The notes beneath the pieces are model-generated. The model was not told where the DNA came from. It made no database searches and saw nothing but the letters and a program-made list of their open reading frames with translations. DNA of 64,000 nt from Brachionus manjavacas (Eukaryota; Rotifera; Eurotatoria; Ploima; Brachionidae). Positions 1-9,473 of the stretch are shown one piece after another; positions within the stretch are counted from its first letter, which is position 1, and each line of letters starts with the position of its first letter. The DNA lies in assembly GCA_019054805.1 (NCBI GenBank), contig JAHQIY010000007.1, positions 5,895,501-5,959,500 of the forward strand, in the 5' to 3' direction. Both the position numbers and the translations under genes were made by a program.

Positions 1-753
1 ATTGTTAGTAAATATCAAAAAAGTAACTAATTAGATTAATTACTAATTTTTGTTTTGCTTTTTTGAATATTCTTTAAAATTAATTAATAAAACTAAATTT
101 CGTTGACTTACAGTTTTCAATTCATTTAAATTATATGAAAAATAAAAAATTCTAATCGTTGAACCTTGAAGTGCTTCACTAAAATTTTGAAACTATAGTT
201 TTTTTTACATCGCCTACAAGGCTTTTATTAAATAAAAATATATTAAAATAAAAAATAAATACTACTTTTTTTTAAAATAACCTTTGAAAATACTTATATT
301 TTTAATTCCGAAAATTATTTTTCATTTAAATTGAAGTCAAACTGATTTCTTAAATTATAATTTGGAAAAATTATATGTTAAAAATAACTTGAAGTCAGGA
401 ACTTGGTTTTAGGAATGAGTCATTTCCTTTAGAAGAAATTTTTTAACAAAGTCATTGAAATATTGTGGTCATTCATTTCAGTCTTAATTTTTAATTTTGT
501 AATTCAAAAACTTTTTTATGAATAATTCTTAATTTAAAAATATAAAATAAAATAAATTTTCTATTATTAGAAAGAAAATTGCTAAATAAACTGAATATAA
601 CTCTTTTTTTTTAATTCGTTTGTTTATTTTGTTATCTTTATTTTTTTTTAAAATTATTTATCATTACCTTAGTGGTTTTTACTATAAATTATAATAAATA
701 ATAATAATAAAATCAATTCAACTTCATTTATTTTAATCATCACTTAGACCATC
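1..753. other. AT-rich DNA without recognisable genes
   Basis: This stretch is AT-rich with many homopolymer A and T runs. I see no open reading frame, RNA gene or repeat that I can support. It lies downstream of the stop codon of the small minus-strand gene that follows, so part of it may be that gene's 3' untranslated region. Confidence 0.5.
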
Positions 754-1724
754 TCAAGATTTTTCAAAAATCATAATTTTTTTAACTCTAATTGTAACTT
801 TAAGATTACTCGTCTTATTGTTCAGTCTTTTTAGTGTTTCATCTAGATCATGATTTATTATCGCACCCATAAGAGCATCCTTTTTGCTCATTATAGCCAC
901 AAATATTTTTTCTTTGCATTCAGTCACATTTGCCAAGTGACTTTTGATCCAGCTGGAAAACGTTCTATGTTATGCAAGTTATCACAATTTCATTTTTAGA
1001 GAATCCAACCAAAGTAAATTGCTTATTGTTGTAGTTTGCTATGAATCTTTAGATTTTTTATTTCAAAAATTGTTTAATTTCTCATTTTTAAAATATATAA
1101 ATTAAATATCAATAAAAAAGGTGTAGTTCATAAATGAGATCAGTACAATGATTTGAATTTGAAGAATATGAAAGTTGCTGATGAATTTATTAAATGAAAA
1201 TAAATTAGAATTTAATAATTTACAAAATTGAAATAGCAAAAATTGGCGCTAAAAATTTAAAAATCTTCAAAGAAAACTATTTTTAAATAACCTGATTACG
1301 ATTTCGTATTTTGCTTTCTAAAATTTATTAAAATAACAGGCAGTAAAAAGTATACAAACGTGAAAATCAGGCTTACTAGAATTATCAAAGTGATAGTTGT
1401 GAATAGAAAAAAAGATTTTTTTCGACTTAGAATTTTCCCTTTTTTAAACAGATTTCGTTTGGAATTTGTTGAAAAAAGCGAAGAATCAAACGATGATGAA
1501 TTACTTATTGTTGACGATGACGATGTTTGTTGCGAATCGTTTGAAAAACTTTTTTCACTTGTTGGATAATTTGTAGATTCTTTTGACTGAGTTTGGCACT
1601 CTGATGTACTGCTAACTGATGTATTTGACACAAAAGAATTTGACAAAGCCGAGCTATTAAGTGATTTAGTAACTTTCAATACACAGAAGCTATTTATCAT
1701 ATCATTGGATTTAGAATTCGACAT
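754..1724 (-). CDS. Two-exon Ser-rich single-pass membrane protein, family unknown
   Basis: Two minus-strand segments join in frame. Exon 1 (1300-1724) starts at an ATG and ends AAA TC before GTAATC. Exon 2 (754-952) follows a TTTTCCAG acceptor and begins C TGG ATC. The phases match, giving 207 residues and a 347-nt intron (953-1299). Residues 1-100 are Ser/Thr/Asn-rich and probably disordered, then comes a basic stretch (KKGKILSRKK, about 94-103) and one hydrophobic segment at about 105-134. The positive residues before the segment suggest cytosolic N-terminus and outside C-terminus (type II). The roughly 70-residue C-terminal part carries two N-glycosylation sequons, NVT near 150 and NKT near 187, and one Cys, which fits that topology. 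I do not recognise the family. Further exons are possible, and the splice model rests only on phase and consensus sites. Confidence 0.5.
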
Positions 1725-1934
1725 AATCAGTTTTTAATTTTAAAAAATTAAATTGATTGTTATTTAAAAAAATTGAAAACTTGATGATCAATTAAAACTT
1801 CCTTGGAGATTTAGCTATCAAATATTCAAAAATTATTTATAATTTGATCGTAATTCAAAAGCTGTCTCTGCGCGTCTTTACTGATCAATTTTATAAATTA
1901 GAACTACAGTACATCCTAAAACTAACTTCATCGA

Positions 1935-2060
1935 TTTCTTTCCTTTCATCTTCCTTTCATCTTCCTTTCCTCTTCCTTTCCTCTTCCTTTCCTCTTCCTT
2001 TCCTCTTCCTTTCCTCTTCCTTTCCTCTTCCTTTCCTCTTCCTTTCCTCTTCCTTTCCTC
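1935..2060. repeat. Homopyrimidine 11-bp minisatellite
   Basis: About eleven copies of a C/T-only unit close to CTCTTCCTTTC; the first copies carry CATCTT variants. The plus strand is almost purely pyrimidine for about 125 nt. Mirror-like polypyrimidine tracts of this kind can adopt triplex (H-DNA) structure. Open frames across it are by-products of the repeat. Confidence 0.85.
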
Positions 2061-2067
2061 TGAAACT

Positions 2068-2130
2068 AATAATACATATGCAATAATACTAATAATACAT
2101 ATACAAAAAAAAATAATAATACATATGCTA
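2068..2130. repeat. Short AATAATACATATGC repeats
   Basis: Three imperfect copies of AATAATACATATGC or AATAATACATATAC lie immediately beyond the pyrimidine tract and before the LINE target site. No function is evident. Confidence 0.5.
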
Positions 2131-2158
2131 AAGATCCTAACCGGGATGACGAAATTTT

Positions 2159-2176
2159 CGAAATTAGAAAGATAAA
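2159..2176. repeat. Candidate LINE target-site duplication, 3' copy
   Basis: CGAAATTAGAAAGATAAA here is identical to 8940-8957. The similarity continues with a one-base gap (ATGCTG versus TGCTTG). It abuts the AT-rich tail of the minus-strand LINE, where a target-site duplication is expected. The sequence is AT-rich, so chance cannot be fully excluded. Confidence 0.5.
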
Positions 2177-2221
2177 ATGCTGTTAATTATTTATTTATTT
2201 TATTTATTTGTTTTCTGTTCC

Positions 2222-2233
2222 GAGCTAAAGCTC
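2222..2233 (-). other. Small 3'-terminal stem of the LINE
   Basis: GAGCT and AGCTC form a perfect 5-bp inverted repeat with a 2-nt loop about a dozen nucleotides inside the tail. Its position matches the 3'-end hairpins recognised by several LINE reverse transcriptases. Role inferred from position only. Confidence 0.45.
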
Positions 2234-2401
2234 CTTCAGAATAAATTAAAAATAAAATAAAAAATTCAATAAAAATAAAATTAAAGTTAATAAAATTAGA
2301 TAAAAAAAAGAATCAAAATAGAGTAAATAAGCTAAAAAAAATTAAAGTTGAAAAGACATAAATTGGAAAAGATTGTTTCATGTGGCACATGTTAAAATAG
2401 T

Positions 2402-5166
2402 TCAAGTTTCAGGAAAAAAAGAAGAAATAGTAAGGTAGCAATTGCACAATGGAGTTGGGTATTCAATATATCTTGATTCGAAACCTTCTTTGTATTCTTT
2501 CACCAGTCTTTCAACCAATGGAATAGAATGACTCAGTCCTGTCCCAACATATTTCTCACTCAACTCAAAAAGACGATTCGAGACTGTTAGTAATTTTAAT
2601 TTATTAAAAGCTTCATGTTGCACGATGTTGGAGGGAGTATCATATTTTAACTTAAGGATAGATCTTACTGCTGTATTCTGAATTGCTTGTAGTTTTTTGA
2701 TATTATTTTCTGAAAATGAATTTAAGCAAGCAAAAGAATAGTCTAAAATCGATCCGACTAAAGATTTATATAAATTTCCTAGTGTGTTTTGATTGAGACC
2801 CCATTTTTTGTTTTACAATATCTTAATAATATTTAGCCTTTTGTTGCAGCGTTCTTTAATTTCGTCTACTAGTATATTAAAGTTTAACTTAGAATCAAAT
2901 TTAATACCAAGAAACTTGATTTCTTTTTGGCTCACTATTCTGTCTCATAGATTTTTAAGTTTAGATTATCACCCTCTTTTTTGTACCTAGAAAAGACTAC
3001 TGAACACGACTTTTCAACTGATATCTTCATTTTCCATTTAATAAGCCATTGTTCTAATTCGTTGGTGTATTTATTAATCTTATTTTCTAGGTTCCCTTTC
3101 TTGTTATAAATGAAGAATGTAACTAGATCATCTGCGAAAAGCAGAGAGTATTCATTATTTGTTTTGTTTCTTTTGGGAATGTCATTAATATATTTACTAA
3201 ATAAAAGAGGACTAATTACTGAGCCTTGAGGAACACCTGCAGTTATTTGATATTCGTCGCTCAATTGGTCACTCACATTTACCTTAAATGTCCTACTATC
3301 TAAAAAGGATCTAATCCAGTTAGTCAAGTAATGAGGTGGATTCATTTTAATCAATTTAAAAAGTAGACCTTCATGCCAAACCCTATCAAAGGCTTTAGAA
3401 ATATCAAAAAAAAGGCCACAAACTCTTTTTTTTCTATTAAATGATTCTACAATTTTTTGAATTAAAAAGAAAATATTATCTGATGTTCGCCGGTGTTTCC
3501 TAAATCCAGATTGCTCCTGGATAAGGAGTGAATTTTGTTCCAAATAATTGTATAATCTTGAAAATACTATGCGTTCCAGGAGCTTTCCTAAACAACTCGT
3601 TATACTAATTGGTCTATAATTTAAAGGATCTTGCAAAGAAGAGGCTTTTCTTTTAATCATAGAAATGTTCGATGTTTTCCATGCTTTAGGGACTCTACCT
3701 TCTCGAAGAGATATATTAAAAAGTTCTATAATTTCTATTAATGAATTTCTAGGTAAGTTTTTTAACATTAGATTATGAATTTGTCAGATCCTGATGCCGC
3801 TTCATTTTTCAATCTTTTTAAAGCCATAATTAATTCATTTATGCAAATTGGATCATTAAAATTAGACTGATCATAATTTCTAAAGATTTCAGAGTTAGAA
3901 TTAAGTATTTCGAAATCTTTATCACGATCTATTAAATCAGAATTAGGACTAAATATTGAAGATAGGAGTTCTCCAAAGCATTTTCCCTTTTCTTCATTAG
4001 TTTTGAATTCCTTGTCATTTAAAAACAAATTTGGGATTAAATTTGATCCTTTTTTGATCTAAATTTATTTATTTTTTTCCAGAATGGTCTACTTGTCAGT
4101 GGGTTTTTTCCCATTTTCTCAATAAAATCAAACCAATTTTGATTCCAGAATTTTTTTAAAGAGGCCTTTAACTCGAACGTAAGTTGATTAAATTTTTTCT
4201 TGAGATTTTGACAGCTAGTTTTTTGAAAGTTTATTCTTACTTTCCTGCGTTCTTTTTTCAGAATAACAATGATCGGGGGAAGACTGGTTTTGTAGATTTT
4301 CTGCGAATGATAAGGAATGCTTTTATGTGAAGTAGAAATAATTTTTTCTGTAATTTTATCATTTAGTTGATCTATTGTGAGGGAACTTTCAGTGATATTC
4401 ACTATTTGAGAATTTAAAATCTCGCTGAATAATTGCCACTTTGCTTTCTTATAGTTAAAATTTTTAAATGCTGATTTTTCTAATTGATAGCCCATAGAAA
4501 TCGATGCTTCGATTGGGAAATGGTCACTAGTCATGTCTTGACTATTTAGGACACAAAAGTCGGAAATTTTCTCAATTAATGAAGATGAAACTAAAAAAAA
4601 AAATCAAGAATTTCAAAGTAATTCCTATTAAAAATATTGAAAGTAGGACGCTTATCATTGATTACTGAGAAGTCTAACTCATTGATTATTCTTTCCAACA
4701 TTATGCCGTTTTCATTTTCCCTTAGGCAGCCTTTTTCTCTGTTCTGGCGTTAAGATCACCACCTAAAATGTAGTTTCTACATTTTTTATTAACAGTTTTA
4801 AAAAAATCAAAGTTCAGAAGCATATTGGGTAGATTATAAAGACTGAATATAAACAATTCATTATTCTTTCCTAAGTTCATTTTTATACAAAGGAGTTCGG
4901 AATTGAATTCCTCATAAAAGAAATCTTGTATAAATTCAATTCCTTCTTTAAATAAAATAGCTACTCCTCCTCCATACTTGTTGCGTGGTTTTGTTATGAA
5001 TTGATAATTGTGAAAATCAAGATAAATATTTACATTTTTGAACTAAAAAATTGGCTCAGAGATGAACCCTACTAGGTAAATGAAGACAATTCCAGTGTGT
5101 AATTATTAACCTTGTTTTATTAAGAGGTTTTGTTCTTAAAGTTGATTTATTTATCTTCTTGTTCAT
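2402..5166 (-). pseudogene. LINE ORF2: endonuclease and reverse transcriptase (broken)
   Basis: Decayed polyprotein that nicked target DNA and reverse-transcribed the element RNA. It starts at ATG 5166-5164 with a basic segment followed by an HWNC motif equivalent to the first catalytic Asn of APE-type endonucleases. YGGGVAILF (about 4950-4980), GGDLNAR (about 4742-4765) and SDHFPI (about 4512-4532) are further endonuclease motifs. The reverse transcriptase part (2935-3768) has NYRPIS, FFDISKAFDRVWHEG (motif A), GVPQGSVISPLLF (motif B) and FADD (motif C). The remaining C-terminal part ends at 2402. There are several internal stops and frameshifts, one near 3770 and others near 4030 and 4540-5060. 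Motifs and architecture fit the jockey/CR1 group; the exact clade is not determined. Confidence 0.85.
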
Positions 5167-6313
5167 TCTAAATTTTCTTCAATGCTGTTTTGACTGGCAG
5201 TTTGCTGACCAATTTCATTAGATGATTGATCTACTTGAATTGAACATTCAGTTGTTGAACTGTTTGATTCAGACTCGAAGGTACTGTCGTTTTGATTTTC
5301 TAAGACAACTAATGGTTTCTTTGATTCATTTTCGGTGAGCTCTTTTTCATTAGGATCAGATTCGGGAAATCTCTTGGTTTGATTTTTGGTTTGGAAAAAA
5401 TTCTCAGTCTCATTCTGATCATTTGAGCGTACATTGACAGGTGACTGGCATTGTGGTAGAAAATCGTTTAAACGACTTACCTAAGCTTCTTCTAAAACTG
5501 GAGTTTTAAGGTCTTATGGGCTAATTTGGGATATTACGTCATTGAAATTTGTTGGCTGATATCCAGGTGTTTTTGGCATCACATTTTTATCATTATCTTT
5601 TTGGTCAGCTTCAAATAATGATTGCGTTTCTTCTTGGTCTATGTAATTTTATTGTCAAATGTCCTTTCTGATGACAATTTTCGCATAGTGTTTCTTTGAC
5701 CGGGTATTTAGCAATGTTGTGTTCTTCATCATCACAAAAATAGCATTTCTGCTTTTGTCCAACAATTGACACAATACACTTAAAAACCATACATTATTGT
5801 GGGGCCTGACAGGCTTCCAATAATATTCTCAACTTCTTTTGGAAATGATATTCTCACCCTTCTGACACCATTTTTCCTCTCGGGTCTATCTTTATATTTT
5901 TCTTCGGTAATGTGTTCAAAATTGAGTCCATCAATTCGAACAGCATTAAAGAAGGCTTCAAGTCTATGATTCTCGAAATCAGAGGGCAAGAAGTGAAATC
6001 AAAAAGTACAATACCTTCTGAGATCCGGGACTTTATTTGCATCTTCAAGTCTGAAAATGGTTCCATTGATATTGATGTCACGATCTAAAATTTTGGCAAC
6101 ATTAAAAGCAGCATTAAACTCTATTATCCAAACTTTTTTTGAAGAGAAATTGTAGATACTTGTGATCGCATCATTTTCCACTTGGTTCAGGACGACATCA
6201 AGTGCACTAAATAAGACTTTATGGCTAATCGGTTTGTCTAACCTCTTCAAGTTTAGCTTGACCGAATTTTTAAATATCCACCGTCGGTTTTGGTTTGTTT
6301 TGTTGAGCGACAT
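5163..6313 (-). pseudogene. LINE ORF1, gag-like with degenerate zinc knuckles
   Basis: The best start is ATG at 6313-6311 (MSLNKTNQN). The upstream half reads through three frames because of frameshifts near 6000 and 5850. Then come two zinc-knuckle-like motifs at about 5650-5740: CYFCDDEEHNIAKY and CENCHQKGHLTIKL. Each is a C-x2-C-...-H motif in which the last Cys has been replaced (Tyr and Leu). The C-terminal part (5163-5620) is acidic and Ser/Gln/Asn-rich. ORF1 proteins of this class bind element RNA. The stop TGA (5165-5163) overlaps the ATG of ORF2 as ATGA. Confidence 0.7.
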
Positions 6314-6440
6314 TGCCAACACACAACTTTCAACGGTTTTTAAATCACGTGATGACGCTATTTATTAAATTTTGGTTTTTCAAATTAGTTAAGCCAAACA
6401 ACAAATTTTCAAAATATCAAAGTTCAAAGTTAAAATCAAA

Positions 6441-7300
6441 GGGTCGTATTTATCCGGGCTCATCTAGCTACTGAAATGGGCTCATTACACATTAACAATA
6501 ATTACTAAGTTGGTCTCATAATTTAATTAAAATGAATAACTATTTACTTATTCTATAATAATGATTACTATTCATGTCCTCAACTCATTTTCGGTCTCAA
6601 TTATTACTTAAATGAACTTATTAATTACTTATATAATATACACAAATTAATTAAAGTGGACCAGATTATTGATCCAAAATGCTTTATTAGAAAAAAAATA
6701 AATTTTTCCATATATCTATTTTCCAAACAAAATTAAAATATAACTTTAACATGACAGAACTACAAGATAGTGAGTTAAATTTAAGATCAATTCAACAATA
6801 TGAATCTGATGAATCTGAAGCAGATGATCAAGAAAGTCTTCCAGTAATCAAACAAAAGAAAAACTGGATAATTGCAGAAACTTTCAACTACACAAGAAGT
6901 TAAAAGACAGAGAGGTAGACCTAAGAAAACTGCTTTAAAGTTACTTCATTATCTTCTCAATTTTACTCAAAAATTTACTTTTACTTTGTTAATAAATTTC
7001 TTTATTATTTTACTTTATTCAAAATATAATTTTTTTAATTTAATCAAAAAATTCTTTACTTGCTTAATAAAATTATTATTGAAATTTTATTTTTTTTATT
7101 TCATTTAAATTAAATAAAAATTAAAATAAGAATTGTTATCGTTTAAGAACGTAACTCTTATTTAGTAATTTTAGAGGCCAAAAATAATTAAAAAATGAGT
7201 CCAAAGTAGTAAATATATATCCCATAATTAATTAACTATTGAGTCCAAAATAATTATGAGCACGTTTCAGTAATAGAATGAGCCTATTTAAATTATTCCC
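6441..7300. mobile_element. MULE-like non-autonomous DNA transposon (860 bp)
   Basis: The ends are imperfect inverted repeats of about 50 bp. The left end begins GGGTCGTATTTATCC, then GGGCTCAT..TACTGAAA. The reverse complement of the right end begins GGGAATAATTTAAAT, then AGGCTCATT..TACTGAAA. The 9-mer AAAATCAAA flanks it exactly at 6432-6440 and 7301-7309. A 9-bp duplication is characteristic of Mutator-like elements. Inside, an ATG at 6751 opens a short relic (MTELQDSELN..) ending in a frameshifted AT-hook-like KRQRGRPKKT. There is no transposase core, so it is a deletion derivative. It sits in the 5' region of the LINE and is therefore younger. Confidence 0.75.
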
Positions 7301-7408
7301 AAAATCAAATTCTAAGTGCTTCAAAGAAGTTACAGCTTAATAATTACATAGAAAAAACAGATAATTAAACTATTCTTTTTTATTCTTTGATTTTCATTTT
7401 CAATTTTA

Positions 7409-7465
7409 TATAAAATAAATCAGAACTGAGTAATGAATATGAACTCAGTTCTGATTTATTTTATA
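7409..7465. repeat. Perfect 23-bp inverted repeat (hairpin)
   Basis: Arms 7409-7431 and 7443-7465 are exact reverse complements around an 11-nt loop. The arm core is AATCAGAACTGAGT. The stem ends sharply on both sides. It lies in the LINE 5' region and could be a fold-back relic or an RNA hairpin; nothing else indicates its role. Confidence 0.85.
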
Positions 7466-7469
7466 AATT

Positions 7470-8939
7470 ATTTGACAAAAAATACATATTAAATTAGTTA
7501 TTTTTATCATCTAAATAATTATATAGATACCCATTTAATAATAATCCTTTTCTTTTGGAATTTTATTTCTTTGTTTGTTTTAGTCTTTGACAGAATGCTA
7601 AAGATTTGTCCATTATTAGGCCGTTTTAAGAACAAAAACGTCTAAAAGTAAAAGAAATTTTTTTTAACAAAAAAATTATTATACTATAAATTTAGAGAAA
7701 AAATTCAAGGAGAATAAAAATTTTAAATGATGTTTCAGTCAAACAGAACAAAAACAAAAAGTCAAAAGCTCTTTATAATTTTTTTGGCACAATTTTGATT
7801 CGACTAACTGCCAACAGCCATACAATTAAAGTAAATTTTTAAAATTACATAACATTTAAATATTTACCGAATTCCTTTGATCGATATTGCAGCCTCATAA
7901 ATCGAAGCATTGCTTTTGACAAAAACATATTAAACTTAATCTTAATGCTCTTAAGACGTGTTTTGAGTTTCCATTAAAATCAGGTTTTTTAAGTTTAATA
8001 TGGCATTAAAGCTTGAGATTTTTGCAAAAATTAAAAATTATTTTTTTTAATTTTTGATAAATTGATATTTTGTCAATTATATTTTATAGTTTGAAAAAGT
8101 AAACGCCATTTATCGTCAATTATTTTTTATTTTAGTCAATTTAAAAAAAAATTGTCAATGTATTATAATAGAAAATTTAAAAAAAGCTGTCAAATAAATT
8201 AATGGTTTTTCAGAAATACAGAAGCTGCAATGCTTTTGACATATTACGTGGTCGGCCAACGCTCGCAACAAGCCCTATTGTCCAGGCTTCTTTTTGAAAT
8301 TCTGTAGATAAGCTTTCTCGATATGTAATTATGAATATGTGTAATATGGAAATCATTTAAGAAAATATTTTCCGCTCTGAACAATTGCAGGCTCGAAACT
8401 AAAAAAAAAGATCAAATTTGAATGAATTTTAAATTTTAATAACGATTTGATTTTTTTTTATAATTTAAATTCTGAAAATGCTCTTTTCATCTCAAAGATA
8501 TTTTTAACAAATATTTATTAAATTTGAGAATTTTTTGGAATTTTTGGAAATGAAAAAAAAATTTAGATTTACTAAAATTTTATTCAAATAAAAAAGACAA
8601 AGGAACAAATCGGGCTACTTACTGCAAATTTATTTTATATTATTTTTTTTCATAAAACTAAACTATTTTTTTATTTATTTTAATTATAAAAACAAAAAGG
8701 TTATTTTCCAAAAGTGAAATAAACGCAAAACAAAAACCCGACAGTGTATAATTAACTTGATAAATTAAAATTGAACCGCTAAAAATTGGCTAATACACCG
8801 GTCGGATTTATTTATCATCATCACAACTTATCGAATAGGCCGATGTAAAAATATTCAAAAAAGTTTTAAATATAGCACGCAATTCTGAGAAAAAAAAGAA
8901 AAAAACAAAAGACAAGATTCTATTTTAACAAAGTAGACT
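7470..8939 (-). other. Presumed LINE 5' region, no supported gene
   Basis: AT-rich DNA between the hairpin and the candidate 5' end of the LINE. On the minus strand a 48-codon frame (about 8215-8358) reads ..ESLSTEFQKEAWTIGLVASVGRP.. and looks somewhat protein-like, but nothing supports expression. A short direct repeat GCATTGCTTTTGACA / GCAATGCTTTTGACA occurs near 7906 and 8228. Confidence 0.35.
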
Positions 8940-8957
8940 CGAAATTAGAAAGATAAA
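8940..8957. repeat. Candidate LINE target-site duplication, 5' copy
   Basis: Identical over 18 nt to 2159-2176. Its place relative to the minus-strand LINE is that of a 5' target-site duplication. Confidence 0.5.
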
Positions 8958-9473
8958 TGCTTGTTTTAAATTTGAAAATAAAATAACAAAAATAACTGAA
9001 CGTATTTTAAAAAAATGGTTAAACACATAAAAACATTTAACTCAGAAAAGAAGAGACCAGATATTTGATTCCAAGAGCCTTCTTGATTTGCAATATACAT
9101 TGGTTTTAATACCATTTAACATTAAATCTATAATTAATTTTTTTTTAAATAAATAAATAAGAAACACAAATTTGAATAATTGAGTAAAATTTCTGATGAC
9201 TCATCTCAGTCCAATCAAACAGCTATTTCTGCACCTACATTTATCCATTTTCCCAAGTCAAAATTATTTTAGCTCAAAATCCAAAGTCTGATTTAAACAA
9301 GCACTTTTTTCTAATCTTTTTATTCTCTTTTTATTTATGATTTGTATGATTCTTTAACTTGTTTGATATTTAAAAAATTTTTTAAATATTTTTTCCATTG
9401 ACATCTACAGATAAGAAAATTGATTATACAAACACACGTTTAAGTTAGCTGTTTATTTTCACTGATTGGACAC
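8958..9473. other. Non-coding DNA downstream of the giant gene
   Basis: This holds the 3' flank of the giant minus-strand gene. AATAAA hexamers on the minus strand occur at 9457-9452 and 9335-9330, 17 and 139 nt past the stop codon. Either could serve in polyadenylation, but such hexamers are common in DNA this AT-rich. No other feature is seen. Confidence 0.4.

Larger units (their letters stand above)
2183..8939 (-). mobile_element. Decayed two-ORF jockey/CR1-like LINE with nested DNA transposon
   Basis: On the minus strand the order is long 5' region, ORF1 (gag-like), ORF2 (endonuclease plus reverse transcriptase), short 3' region, and a tail of AAATA-type units (about 2183-2210). The 3' region has a perfect GAGCT/AGCTC stem (2222-2233) just before the tail, the kind of small 3' hairpin that LINE reverse transcriptases often use. 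Candidate target-site duplications lie at 2159-2176 and 8940-8957, which would put the 5' end at 8939. An 860-bp DNA transposon at 6441-7300 interrupts the 5' region. Without it the element would be about 5.9 kb. Both ORFs contain stops and frameshifts, so the copy is dead. The 3' end and the ORF part are secure; the 5' limit is tentative. Confidence 0.75.
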
